Origin: Taibaiella sp.
Lineage (GTDB): Bacteria; Bacteroidota; Bacteroidia; Chitinophagales; Chitinophagaceae
DNA length: 64,000 nucleotides
Direction: 5' to 3'
NCBI GenBank assembly: GCA_021740995.1
Contig: JAIOYR010000010.1
Location: 1 to 64,000, forward strand
This document shows positions 56,628 to 64,000 of this stretch, piece by piece. A program made the position numbers and the translations under genes. The notes beneath the pieces are model-generated. The model saw only the letters and a program-made list of their open reading frames with translations. It was not told where the DNA came from and did not search any database. The first letter of the stretch is position 1. The number at the start of each line of letters is the position of its first letter.

Positions 56628-57149
56628 ATGTTCTCATTTCTCAGCAATTTATTTTCACCTGCAGTCAAGGTGCCGGACAATATTTATGATTACAAAGTAG
56701 ATGCGATAGATGGAGGCATAATTGACTTCGCTGCCTTCAGGGGCAAAAAGATACTTATTGTAAACACAGCATCATTTTGTGGTTTCACTTCGCAATATCA
56801 GGAACTGGAAACACTATACCGTCAGAATACAGATAAGTTGGTAATTGTGGGTTTTCCTGCAAACAACTTTATGTTTCAGGAACCTGCGTCCAATGACAAA
56901 ATCGCTGCTTTCTGCAAAATGAAATACGATGTAACCTTCCCAATGGCAGCCAAAATATCTGTGAAGGGTATCCGCAAAGCGCCGATATACCACTGGCTTA
57001 CCAGAAAAAAGTACAATAAATATGCTGATAGTGCCGTGAAATGGAACTTTCAGAAATACCTGATCAATGAACATGGAATATTGACCAATATTTTCTACTC
57101 CAAAACATCGCCGCTCAACGAACAAGTGATAGAGGCAATAAATAAATGA
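56628..57149 (+). CDS. Glutathione peroxidase family protein (Cys form)
   Basis: 173 aa. The peroxidatic Cys51 lies in NTASFCGFTSQY, the GPx motif with Cys in place of selenocysteine. The catalytic Gln is in the FPANNFMFQEPAS region and the Trp/Asn pair in KWNFQKYLI. Bacterial GPx enzymes of this type usually use thioredoxin instead of glutathione to reduce peroxides. It is convergent with the metallophosphoesterase gene (3 nt between stops). Confidence 0.92.
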   Translation: MFSFLSNLFSPAVKVPDNIYDYKVDAIDGGIIDFAAFRGKKILIVNTASFCGFTSQYQELETLYRQNTDKLVIVGFPANNFMFQEPASNDKIAAFCKMKYDVTFPMAAKISVKGIRKAPIYHWLTRKKYNKYADSAVKWNFQKYLINEHGILTNIFYSKTSPLNEQVIEAINK

Positions 57150-57152
57150 ATA

Positions 57153-58400
57153 TTACACAAGATCTATTACCGTTATCTCTGGCAGCACACCCAACCTTCC
57201 GGGATATCCCAAAAACCCAAAACCCCTGTTTACATAAAGTCTTTGTTCGCCTTCTTTGTATATGCCCGCCCATTCGTTGTACACATATTGCACCGGGCTC
57301 CATTTGAACCATTTGCTGTCTACTCCAAACTGCATACCATGTGTGTGACCGCTAAGCGTCAAATTCACATCAGTAAATTTGGCGATAACTTCCTCCCTCC
57401 AGTGCGATGGATCGTGCGAAAGCAGAATTTTGAAAGGGATGTTTTTTTCGGGTAGCCCTTCGTAAGCCTTGTTCATATCACCATATTTAGGGAAGTTTGC
57501 CTTTGCGCTCCAGTTTTCTATACCTACAAGGGCAATCTTTTCGGCACCACGCTCCAGCACTATATGCTCGTTCATCAGCAATCGCCAGCCAACCTCGGCA
57601 TGCACTCCTTTTAGCTTCTCCAGGTTTTCTTTTTTTGCAGTGTGCGAAGGCCACTGCACATAGTCGCCATAGTCGTGGTTGCCCAATGTAGAGTAGACAC
57701 CCATCGGGGCTTTGATGCGGGAGAAGATTTCTTTGTACTTATCATCTACTTCGTCAGCTATGTTATTTACCAGATCACCGGTAAAAAGTATGATATCGGC
57801 TTTCTGGTGCATGATGCGCTCTATACCCTGCGCCACTGCATCATGATTGTCGAAGCTGCCGGTATGAATATCTGACACCTGAACTATACGTAATCCTTTA
57901 AAAGCCTCGGGCAATGAGGCAAAACTCAGTTTCATTTTGCGCACCCGATACTTGTACCTGTTGGTGATACCCACAGAAAAACCTACCAGAGACACCCCAC
58001 CCAGCACTATTGCTGCCTGTTTCATAAATGTAGATCGGTCAATTTTAGCGGCCGTTTCCGCAACAGGAGAGTTGTAATAAGTAAGTGAATATATAAGCCA
58101 GGTGAGCAGCCGCCTTATATCATCTACAAGCATTACAAGCAGTATCAATATCTTGCCCACCACAAAACCCAGCACAAAAGCTATATAAGCATTGCGAAGT
58201 AGATGAGGCAACGCAGCCCAGTTTACTGCACGAAAAAGTATAAGCCCCAGCCAACTTATAGTGGTAAATGATAAATAAAGTGCCATCAGTGATGTTCGCC
58301 ATATCGATGGCAGATTGCGCACTGAAGACTTGACTACAATAAAACTATAATACTCAGCCAACCCGATAATACTAAGTATAATGACAAGCCGTAACCTCAT
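57153..58400 (-). CDS. Membrane-anchored metallophosphoesterase
   Basis: 415 aa. Four or five N-terminal membrane helices span ~1-145. The calcineurin-like phosphoesterase domain has metal motifs in order: VSDIHTG (~181), FTGDLVNN (~206), LGNHDYGDY (~242), LSHDPSHW and LSGHTHGMQFG (~350). The family acts on phosphodiesters or phosphoproteins, with the domain facing the cytoplasm or periplasm. Related YkuE-type proteins act on envelope lipids; the substrate here is unknown. Confidence 0.9.
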   Translation of the reverse strand: MRLRLVIILSIIGLAEYYSFIVVKSSVRNLPSIWRTSLMALYLSFTTISWLGLILFRAVNWAALPHLLRNAYIAFVLGFVVGKILILLVMLVDDIRRLLTWLIYSLTYYNSPVAETAAKIDRSTFMKQAAIVLGGVSLVGFSVGITNRYKYRVRKMKLSFASLPEAFKGLRIVQVSDIHTGSFDNHDAVAQGIERIMHQKADIILFTGDLVNNIADEVDDKYKEIFSRIKAPMGVYSTLGNHDYGDYVQWPSHTAKKENLEKLKGVHAEVGWRLLMNEHIVLERGAEKIALVGIENWSAKANFPKYGDMNKAYEGLPEKNIPFKILLSHDPSHWREEVIAKFTDVNLTLSGHTHGMQFGVDSKWFKWSPVQYVYNEWAGIYKEGEQRLYVNRGFGFLGYPGRLGVLPEITVIDLV

Positions 58401-58586
58401 GTTATGAATAATGTGAAAGGTGAAATTGCCGCAGCAGTTATTAAAGTAAATGGCAACGCAGCAAAATTAGGAAGATTAATCTAATTGATTAGGTATACTC
58501 AGATAGCTAAACATAATGTTTTTACAAGCCTGTGACAGCTAGTCGGTAAAACCTTGCTGCCGATGTTACAGCAACCATTATCTAAA

Positions 58587-61130
58587 TTACCACTCACTTT
58601 CAGTAGCGCTGTTTCTGTTTGTTTCTACTCCATTCAGATTGATTCCAAACCGAAAACCGGAATTTCGTCCCATATTGCTATCCCAGGATTGCACAAAGTC
58701 TATTCGCAGCAGCCGCACCAACTTCCAGCCTATGTTGTCTATACCTACAAATGCCTCGGTATAATAGGTGTGCTCATTAGTATAAAAAGCATTGCCACCA
58801 AACAACAGATAATACCTTGCTTGCCGCAATAGCGGAATCTTATTACTCAGCAGGCCATTGAGGTGATATTCTATATGTGCTTCGCCATAAAGATTGGCTT
58901 TGTTGCTGAAAGCATAGTAGGGCGCAAACTGGAAACTTTTTAGGTAAGGCGCTGCATATCCGGCCCCTCTTGTTCCATGTATATGCATAAGATCAGGAAA
59001 AGACACATAACCTGTATTTAGAAAGCCACCCGTTATCAGGTTGTATTTCAAATTGCCAAATAACTTCATGCTAAAGTCATCGCTTACACTGAACTTCCAT
59101 TTATCGAAATCGGTCTTGCTCCCCAGCAAATCAGGGATGCCTTTCTGATAAGACAGGCTAAAGCGGGGCCAGGAACTGCTGTTGGCTACTTTGTAGTCGG
59201 GATACTGAGTATAAGTAAAGCCGGGCTTGTAAGATATGGTAGCCTGAATTAATGCTGCATTATGCTGCTCCCATGGGCTAGCAACATTCTGTAAGGCCGG
59301 TGGGACATTATCTTCAAAAGCCTGACTCTTGTTCTTACTTATACTATAGTATGTAGTGTTTTGCAGCGGCAGGCGCTGCTGCCAGGACGCTTTTGCAAAC
59401 CAGTAAAGTCCATTGCCGTAGTTTCGACGTAGAAAACCTGCAGCCTCCCAGCGTTCGTATATCTTCAGGTCATTCAGTCTGTAATATAATGCCCGATAGG
59501 TATTGAAGAACTGCATTACTGGATTGTCAGGGCTATATTGAAAAACATACTTACCTCCTTCTACTCCATACATCCACGACCGGTTGAGCCATGTCCTGTC
59601 TCTGGTAGTATAATACAACCTGCCTATTGCATTGAAATGTGTATTGCTGAAACCATAACGGACAGCAGCATCAGCTATTAAAAATTTGCCAGTGTCTACA
59701 GTATGCTGCCATCTCACTTTTGGCGCCACATTGAAGCCTTCTACAATGTTGTAATTCAGCATATTATCATCGCCAAGGCCTAGCAATAATGAATTAAAAC
59801 TAAACCTGTTTTTGTATTCTTTTCCGAAGTAAGTACTCTCTCCCAAAAACAAACCCATTGGTTTGAACTTGTTCTGCCTGCGGCGCACAGAATCTTTATA
59901 TTTTGGATCGTTGATTATCAGGTTAATACTATCTTTCACCACAAAATCTCTTTCTTCATCCGCTACCAGAGGTATCGGGCGGTTCTGCCAGTGCGATGTG
60001 TCTTTTTTGTTTGCTGTTTTGTCATATTGGCTCACAATTTTTCCTGCAAATACCGAGTCTGGAATTGCTTCATTTAGTTTCTGCCGGTTATATACAGCCA
60101 CAGCGGATGCGGTGATATCAAACACCATAAACTTAATGGTAAAATAGAGTATCTGACTCTTTATCACCCACGAGTCTTTTTGCAATGGCAGAAATACCTG
60201 ATCCACTTTCAGCGTATCTACCATATCCAAACCAGATTGTTTCGCTAAAGACATATTCAGACTATGAATACCCCATTCGTCGTCCACAATATAGATAGTA
60301 CCATTAAAACACGGCTCGTAGAGGCGTTTTTGAGTTACCTTGATTTTGTATATTTTATGCCCTTGCTCTTCAAACGAACCTAGCAGTTTGTACTTGTAAT
60401 AATTGAGCGCATTTTCACTTATTGGTGAAATGTACCCTCTGGATGTCTTGCCAAATATATTTACATTGTTTTCGTAAAAAGTAATAACAGACGGAAACCG
60501 GGAGAAGCCTAAACCATTCGGATTTCCACTTTCGTGTACTGAGTGTATTATGGTCTTTTCTTTATCACCATTGGCATAATAGTCAGCTTCAGACTCTGTA
60601 AGATATAGCACACCTTTACCCACACTATCTACACCAAGGTCTGCGGTCTTTATTTTCTGACCCATAAATTTATCAGGCAACTGTCTTGAACGCATCACAC
60701 CTTTGAAATAGATACCGGTCTGGAAAGATTTTACCTGTTCCAGATGGAATTTTCTGCGCTTTATAGCATTTCTGATTATTGGATATGCAGGATCCTCACT
60801 AGAGGCACGAATCACTACCTCTTTCATCTCCAGATGCTCTTCCTTCAACTCAAAAGAGTGTTCTACAGTTTCGTTGCCGGCAATAGTAATGTTGAAAGAA
60901 CTCTGCCGGAACCCTATATACTGGCATACTACTTTGTAAGTGCCGGGACCAATGCTTAGTTCGTAATCACCAATGCCATTTGCATTAACACCTATGGTAG
61001 TGCCTTCGAGATATATAGTAGCATAAGGTAAGGGCTCCTTTTTAGTGTCAGTTACTTTACCTTTTATTACGCCTGCATATATATTACTGCATCCCAATGA
61101 GAAAATAAGAGTGTATAGTAAATACCTCAT
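58587..61130 (-). CDS. DUF5686 outer-membrane protein with CarboxypepD-regulatory-like domain
   Basis: 847 aa. A signal peptide (YTLIFSLGCSNIYAG) is followed by a CarboxypepD_reg-like domain (GKVTDTKKEPLPYATIYLEGT, in pieces; ~20-105) and a long DUF5686 region. The C-terminal half has beta-barrel-type alternating strands (WKFSVSDDFSMKLFGNLKYNLITGG) and ends in a strand pair resembling an outer-membrane barrel closure (SGFRFGINLNGVE). DUF5686 proteins are large envelope proteins in Bacteroidota of unknown activity. The gene is monocistronic. Confidence 0.85.
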   Translation of the reverse strand: MRYLLYTLIFSLGCSNIYAGVIKGKVTDTKKEPLPYATIYLEGTTIGVNANGIGDYELSIGPGTYKVVCQYIGFRQSSFNITIAGNETVEHSFELKEEHLEMKEVVIRASSEDPAYPIIRNAIKRRKFHLEQVKSFQTGIYFKGVMRSRQLPDKFMGQKIKTADLGVDSVGKGVLYLTESEADYYANGDKEKTIIHSVHESGNPNGLGFSRFPSVITFYENNVNIFGKTSRGYISPISENALNYYKYKLLGSFEEQGHKIYKIKVTQKRLYEPCFNGTIYIVDDEWGIHSLNMSLAKQSGLDMVDTLKVDQVFLPLQKDSWVIKSQILYFTIKFMVFDITASAVAVYNRQKLNEAIPDSVFAGKIVSQYDKTANKKDTSHWQNRPIPLVADEERDFVVKDSINLIINDPKYKDSVRRRQNKFKPMGLFLGESTYFGKEYKNRFSFNSLLLGLGDDNMLNYNIVEGFNVAPKVRWQHTVDTGKFLIADAAVRYGFSNTHFNAIGRLYYTTRDRTWLNRSWMYGVEGGKYVFQYSPDNPVMQFFNTYRALYYRLNDLKIYERWEAAGFLRRNYGNGLYWFAKASWQQRLPLQNTTYYSISKNKSQAFEDNVPPALQNVASPWEQHNAALIQATISYKPGFTYTQYPDYKVANSSSWPRFSLSYQKGIPDLLGSKTDFDKWKFSVSDDFSMKLFGNLKYNLITGGFLNTGYVSFPDLMHIHGTRGAGYAAPYLKSFQFAPYYAFSNKANLYGEAHIEYHLNGLLSNKIPLLRQARYYLLFGGNAFYTNEHTYYTEAFVGIDNIGWKLVRLLRIDFVQSWDSNMGRNSGFRFGINLNGVETNRNSATESEW

Positions 61131-61217
61131 GTACTAGGTAATGTTTCAGGTTTGATCAGAACAATGATTGCTTCAAGTAAATAGCAGAAACCCTGAAAAT
61201 GTTACAAAAAGAAGATA

Positions 61218-61868
61218 TTATTTTTTACTTCCACTGAACAGTCCATGCAGTTGTGCGTCAATCTTGCGCACCACATCTGCAAAGTCTTCTTCCTTTTCGG
61301 CAAAATTGCAATTGTCTACATCTATTATGAGCAGTGGGCCTTCTTTATAACCATCTATCCATTTGTTATAAAACCCATTGAGCCTTTTCAGATAATCAAG
61401 CCTTATGTTTTCTTCATATTCCCTTCCTCTTTTCTGTATCTGATCTACCAGTGTGGGAATAGATGCTTTCAGATAAATAAGTAAATCAGGCGGTTTTATC
61501 AATGTTTTCAGATTTTGAAAAAAAGATGCATAGTTTTCAAAGTCCCGTTTGGTCATCAGCCCCATATCAAACAAATTGGGAGCAAAAATGTAAGCATCTT
61601 CAAATACAGTGCGGTCCTGTATCACAGTCTCCTTGCCGTTTCGAATGTCTATAAGGTGTTTTATACGGTTATTGAGAAAGTATATCTGCAGGTTGAAAGA
61701 CCAGCGATGCATGTCTTCGTAAAAGTCTACAAGATAGGGATTGTGCTCCACATCTTCGAAGTGAGGCTGCCACTTATAGTGCTTTGCCAGCATAGTTGTC
61801 AGTGTTGTTTTCCCGGAACCAATGTTGCCGGCAACGGCTATATGTTTGGTCTCTGATTTTGAAGCCAT
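61218..61868 (-). CDS. Deoxynucleoside kinase (dAK/dGK/dCK family)
   Basis: 216 aa. The P-loop is GNIGSGKT (residues 14-21). The DRS-like motif is QDRTVFEDAYIF, with PPDLLIYLKASIPTLVDQIQKRGREYE (split) and the lid region following. Family members phosphorylate deoxyadenosine, deoxyguanosine or deoxycytidine for dNTP salvage. It is transcribed alone. Confidence 0.9.
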   Translation of the reverse strand: MASKSETKHIAVAGNIGSGKTTLTTMLAKHYKWQPHFEDVEHNPYLVDFYEDMHRWSFNLQIYFLNNRIKHLIDIRNGKETVIQDRTVFEDAYIFAPNLFDMGLMTKRDFENYASFFQNLKTLIKPPDLLIYLKASIPTLVDQIQKRGREYEENIRLDYLKRLNGFYNKWIDGYKEGPLLIIDVDNCNFAEKEEDFADVVRKIDAQLHGLFSGSKK

Positions 61869-62135
61869 ATCTTTTACTGTTCTGTAGGCGAATGTACGGT
61901 TTAGCTAATTATTAAAAGTAAAAAAGTGAGAGGAATAGTAGGAAATAAGTGTCAGGCAAATCAGATACGGCACAGAATATTTTACCAATAACGCTCACGT
62001 CATTCAAAAATTGAATTTTTAATGGCCACTGCATGCTGTAATCTCACAATATCTTACATACTTTTTGTGCTCAACAATTGGTGTATCTTTAACAAAATCT
62101 TTTTTATGTTTGACTCAACGAAAATCAAAGCGTAA

Positions 62136-63023
62136 ATGAACAGATTAAATAAATTTATCGCATTATTCATTTTGTTCCTTACAGCAGGTTACTCCGGCAA
62201 TGCACAATCAATAAGTGCTCAGGACCTGGAAAAATTCAGGAAAATGGAAGACTCGCTGGTAATTACTGCAGACTCTATGTTTCAGGCGCTAATTCCCGAT
62301 ACTCGTGTTATTTATAGCGAGCGTTTTGCAAAACAACTAGTGCGTACTTTAAAAATACCAAATTCATACAGTTACCAATTCGATACGCTGCAAAAAGTCA
62401 TCAATATCATCTACTCCGACGACAAAACTTTTCGTATATTCAATTGGGGCGTAGAGCCTACTAAGCTCACCAAGCGCTACTATGGAGCTATACAATTGCA
62501 GCAATCTCAACTTAAACTAATTGGCCTCAATGACTTTAGCGAGCAGGTAGACAAAGGGCTGGAAGATAGCGTATTCTCTGGTGGCAAGTGGTTTGGTGCT
62601 TTGTATTACCGCATTATGTCGCATAATGTAAACGGGCGAAAAGTATATACGCTTTTCGGGCTCAACTCCGGAGGCTTGCTCAGCAACCGCAAAGTACTGG
62701 ACCCTATGTATTTCGATGGGAAAGGCGTTACTTTCGGCATGCCTATTTTCGGTGTATCTTCAAAGAATTTCCCTAAACAAAGAATAAACCGATTTGTACT
62801 GGAGTACAAAAAAGAAGTATCAGCTTCCATGAACTGGGATGCGGAAAAAGAAATAATAGTTTTTGATAAGCTCACCTCTGTCACTAATGACCCGAGCCGT
62901 AAGTATACCTATGTTCCCAGTGGACACTACGATGGGTTTGCCTGGAGCAATGATATGTGGAACTATCAAAACAATCTTGTAAATGCTAAAATATTGCAGG
63001 ATGGCGAAGCACCTGATGAATGA
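62136..63023 (+). CDS. Hypothetical exported Bacteroidota protein
   Basis: 295 aa with a signal peptide (FIALFILFLTAGYSGNAQ). The mature part resembles a family of uncharacterised secreted proteins with the pattern RIFNWGVEPTKLTKRYYGAIQ, KWFGALYYRIM, KVYTLFGLNSGG and YVPSGHYDGFAWSNDMWNYQNN. No motif tells the activity. The gene ends 99 nt before the first tRNA-Arg, which has its own promoter. Confidence 0.75.
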   Translation: MNRLNKFIALFILFLTAGYSGNAQSISAQDLEKFRKMEDSLVITADSMFQALIPDTRVIYSERFAKQLVRTLKIPNSYSYQFDTLQKVINIIYSDDKTFRIFNWGVEPTKLTKRYYGAIQLQQSQLKLIGLNDFSEQVDKGLEDSVFSGGKWFGALYYRIMSHNVNGRKVYTLFGLNSGGLLSNRKVLDPMYFDGKGVTFGMPIFGVSSKNFPKQRINRFVLEYKKEVSASMNWDAEKEIIVFDKLTSVTNDPSRKYTYVPSGHYDGFAWSNDMWNYQNNLVNAKILQDGEAPDE

Positions 63024-63027
63024 TTAC

Positions 63028-63055
63028 TTTTCTACTGATTATTTCCTTACCTTTG
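63028..63055 (+). promoter_or_regulatory. Candidate promoter of the tRNA-Arg locus
   Basis: TACCTTTG (63048-63055) matches TAnnTTTG, with a TTTT (63028-63031) 16 nt upstream in place of TTTG. It would start a transcript about 60 nt before the first tRNA that runs through the GIY-YIG gene to the second tRNA. Confidence 0.45.
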
Positions 63056-63122
63056 CACACTTTTAGGAGTAGTAGTAATTTTGATTTTTTGAAGTTTTTA
63101 CATAAGGTACACCAGCACTACC

Positions 63123-63215
63123 GGCCCGGTAGCTCAGCTGGATAGAGCACCAGCCTTCTAACCTGCCTGCGGTAGGCAGGGCTGGGGGTCATTGGTTCGA
63201 ATCCAATCCGGGTCA
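63123..63215 (+). tRNA. tRNA-Arg(UCU), interrupted by a 19-nt palindrome in the anticodon arm
   Basis: 93 nt. Acceptor arm GGCCCGG / CCGGGTC (one G-U pair), D arm GCTC/GAGC, anticodon stem CCAGC / GCTGG, loop CTTCTAA with anticodon TCT (63157-63159), variable loop GGGTC, T arm ATTGG / CCAAT and discriminator A. No CCA is encoded. Between loop position 38 (63161) and stem position 39 (63181) lies CCTGCCTGCGGTAGGCAGG, a palindrome with a 7-bp stem. Without it the gene would equal the intact copy at 63519-63592. A functional tRNA would require removal of the insert, and no bacterial enzyme for this is known, so this copy is probably inactive or specially processed. Confidence 0.85.
63162..63180 (+). 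repeat. 19-nt palindromic insertion in the tRNA-Arg anticodon arm
   Basis: CCTGCCT / AGGCAGG arms with a 5-nt loop GCGGT. The insertion borders are unambiguous because the sequence on both sides matches the intact copy exactly. No second copy of this palindrome was seen elsewhere in the window. Confidence 0.9.
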
Positions 63216-63244
63216 CGGATATTGGATAAAACTGATAAAGGAAA

Positions 63245-63499
63245 ATGTTCTTTGTATATGTAATAAGAAGTACGGTTAATGGTCACTTTTATGTGGGTAT
63301 GACGCAAGACGTAACAAAACGAGTCATCATGCATAACAATGGAGGTAATCGCTCTACCAAAGCCCATCGACCTTGGACACTCTTCTTTATGGAAGAATAT
63401 TCGAATAGGATTGAAGCAAGAAAAAGAGAAGTATATTTGAAGTCGGGAATAGGGAAAGATTATATTAAAAGTAAGTGGCAAAATTGCCAAATATTATAA
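63245..63499 (+). CDS. Small GIY-YIG nuclease family protein between two tRNA-Arg copies
   Basis: 84 aa single-domain GIY-YIG protein. The two signature strands are FVYVIRS (~3-9, in place of GIY) and HFYVGMTQD (~14-22, in place of YIG). RVIMHNNGGNRSTKAHRPW (~27-45) fits the conserved H-N-x-G...ST...P region, and EARKREVYLKSGIGKDYIKS carries the catalytic Glu (near the E in AREVYL-type context). Small genes of this type are common in Bacteroidota and often lie near tRNA or rRNA genes. It starts 29 nt after the first tRNA and ends 3 nt before the second repeat copy, filling exactly the space between them. Confidence 0.85.
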   Translation: MFFVYVIRSTVNGHFYVGMTQDVTKRVIMHNNGGNRSTKAHRPWTLFFMEEYSNRIEARKREVYLKSGIGKDYIKSKWQNCQIL

Positions 63500-63502
63500 A
63501 AA

Positions 63503-63593
63503 GTACACCAGCACTGCCGGCCCGGTAGCTCAGCTGGATAGAGCACCAGCCTTCTAAGCTGGGGGTCATTGGTTCGAATCCAATCCGGGTCAC
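63503..63593 (+). repeat. Right copy of the tRNA-Arg direct repeat
   Basis: 91 nt: the flank GTACACCAGCACTGCC, the full tRNA and one following nucleotide. It is the uninterrupted partner of 63107-63216. The two copies start 396 nt apart. Confidence 0.9.
63519..63592 (+). tRNA. tRNA-Arg(UCU), intact
   Basis: 74 nt with the standard cloverleaf: acceptor GGCCCGG / CCGGGTC, D arm GCTC/GAGC, anticodon stem CCAGC / GCTGG, loop CTTCTAA with anticodon TCT reading AGA, variable loop GGGTC, T arm ATTGG / CCAAT. The discriminator is A and CCA is not encoded. A strong terminator follows 9 nt later. Confidence 0.95.
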
Positions 63594-63600
63594 TTTTACA

Positions 63601-63641
63601 AAAAAAAGCGTTGCATATCAATTGATTGCAACGCTTTTTTT
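63601..63641 (+). terminator. Terminator of the tRNA-Arg locus
   Basis: 15-bp arms (AAAAAAAGCGTTGCA / TGCAACGCTTTTTTT) with a loop that holds a further short palindrome, ATCAATTGAT. The T run on the plus strand ends the tRNA transcript, and the A run on the other side makes it work in both directions, also for the minus-strand flavin reductase gene. Confidence 0.88.
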
Positions 63642-63710
63642 ATTTGCGGCAGAATTTGCAGCATTTTTAAGGGCATTACAAATACAAAAGACCCCATTTT
63701 CGGGATCTCT

Positions 63711-64000
63711 TTATTCAATGCCCGGTTTCGTGATGTGTTGTGGCATGATACCAGGTTTGGCATAGGTCAACCTCCCTATTTTCTCTGTGCGGTGATAGCT
63801 ATCCAGCCCGCTACATGTTATTGTGCCTGCAGCGCCTAAGTCTATATAACCATCTTCTTCCAGACTGCCTTCGGGTATGCTCACATAGGTTATCTCAGAT
63901 ATTATCATCACTGTGCCGTTTTGTGCTATGTCTATTCGCTGTCTGAAAGCCGCCCCTATTTTCACCTCGCTCTCTGCTACAAACGGCGGATAGAAGCCTG
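63711..64000 (-). CDS. Flavin reductase family protein, C-terminal part (runs off the window)
   Basis: The frame is open from the stop at 63711 to the window edge, giving ~96 residues. The sequence fits the C-terminal half of flavin reductase-like (DIM6/NTAB-type, FMN-binding split barrel) proteins: FYPPFVAESEVKIGAAF, MIISEITYVSIPEGSLEEDGYIDL (in pieces), TITCSGLDSYHRTEKIGRLTYAKPG. The N-terminus lies outside the window. Confidence 0.8.
   Translation of the reverse strand, partial: GFYPPFVAESEVKIGAAFRQRIDIAQNGTVMIISEITYVSIPEGSLEEDGYIDLGAAGTITCSGLDSYHRTEKIGRLTYAKPGIMPQHITKPGIE

Larger units (their letters stand above)
63107..63216 (+). repeat. Left copy of the tRNA-Arg direct repeat
   Basis: This 110-nt copy holds 16 nt upstream flank (GTACACCAGCACTACC), the interrupted tRNA and one nucleotide after it. 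It matches the right copy at 63503-63593 except for one flank substitution (A/G) and the 19-nt insertion. Confidence 0.9.

Noticed and set aside
63158-63490. A 110-codon open frame on the minus strand over the tRNA and GIY-YIG gene
   Set aside because: It ends in WIRTNDPQPC, the well-known product of reading a tRNA gene on the wrong strand. It overlaps the better supported GIY-YIG gene and tRNA and has no family resemblance.
63107-63593. Integration att site of a larger genomic island
   Set aside because: The two tRNA copies are only 396 nt apart with one small gene between them. No integrase, phage or conjugation genes are present, so a classical tRNA-targeted island is not supported.

Overview
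The window looks like a chromosomal segment of a Bacteroidota species, most likely from the Chitinophagales/Sphingobacteriales side. The evidence is two secreted proteins with type IX secretion (T9SS) C-terminal sorting domains, a PorT-like outer-membrane protein, DUF5686 and CarboxypepD-regulatory-like surface proteins, a fused alpha/beta E1 2-oxoacid dehydrogenase, and repeated matches to the Bacteroidota promoter (TTTG or TTG, about 19-20 nt, then TAnnTTTG). Genes are mostly single or in short runs. I see no rRNA, CRISPR array, complete IS element or prophage.

Layout. 0.1-5.2 kb: two large T9SS cargo proteins on the minus strand. 5.5-13.6 kb: lpxK, CCA-adding enzyme, TfoX-like, HPF-like, PspC-like, trhO, an AT-rich orphan, a secreted EEP-family nuclease/phosphatase and a thiolase. 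13.6-18.1 kb: PorT-like protein, a candidate small RNA, an acyl-lipid desaturase and a DPP4-like peptidase. 18.2-29.8 kb: pcm, GlsB-like, a thioredoxin-fold lipid/periplasmic protein, a SurA-like PPIase, a WXXGXW protein, tryptophan 2,3-dioxygenase, a YdeI-like protein, a second thiolase and an M32 carboxypeptidase. 29.9-31.4 kb: a decayed membrane glycosyltransferase-like gene. 31.5-49.1 kb: HAD phosphatase, deacetylase, FMN reductase, DivIC/FtsB-like, eno, mtaB, fused E1, mnmH, metG, rpsP, uvrC, a beta-hydroxyacid dehydrogenase-like protein, YrdC/Sua5 and GT2. 49.2-63 kb: lon, pyrD, an orphan PAS kinase, DUF423, aroK, GPx, a membrane metallophosphoesterase, a DUF5686 protein and a deoxynucleoside kinase. 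The right edge holds a tRNA-Arg locus and the end of a flavin reductase.

Most striking locus: 63.0-63.65 kb. Two copies of the same tRNA-Arg(UCU) gene flank a small GIY-YIG nuclease gene. The first copy carries a 19-nt perfect-stem palindrome between positions 38 and 39 of the anticodon arm. The second copy is intact and otherwise identical over the tRNA. The unit has a plausible promoter in front and a strong terminator behind. This resembles a miniature nuclease-associated tRNA duplication with an intron-like palindromic insertion.

Themes. Several genes act on tRNA: CCA-adding enzyme, TrhO, MtaB, MnmH, YrdC/Sua5 and MetRS. Others serve the cell envelope and secretion: LpxK, PorT-like, SurA-like, the T9SS cargo and DUF5686. 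mnmH carries an in-frame low-complexity insertion made of AAATCCC-type repeats, a second case of a small repeat inside a conserved gene. All functions are assigned from motifs and family knowledge; no database search was possible.
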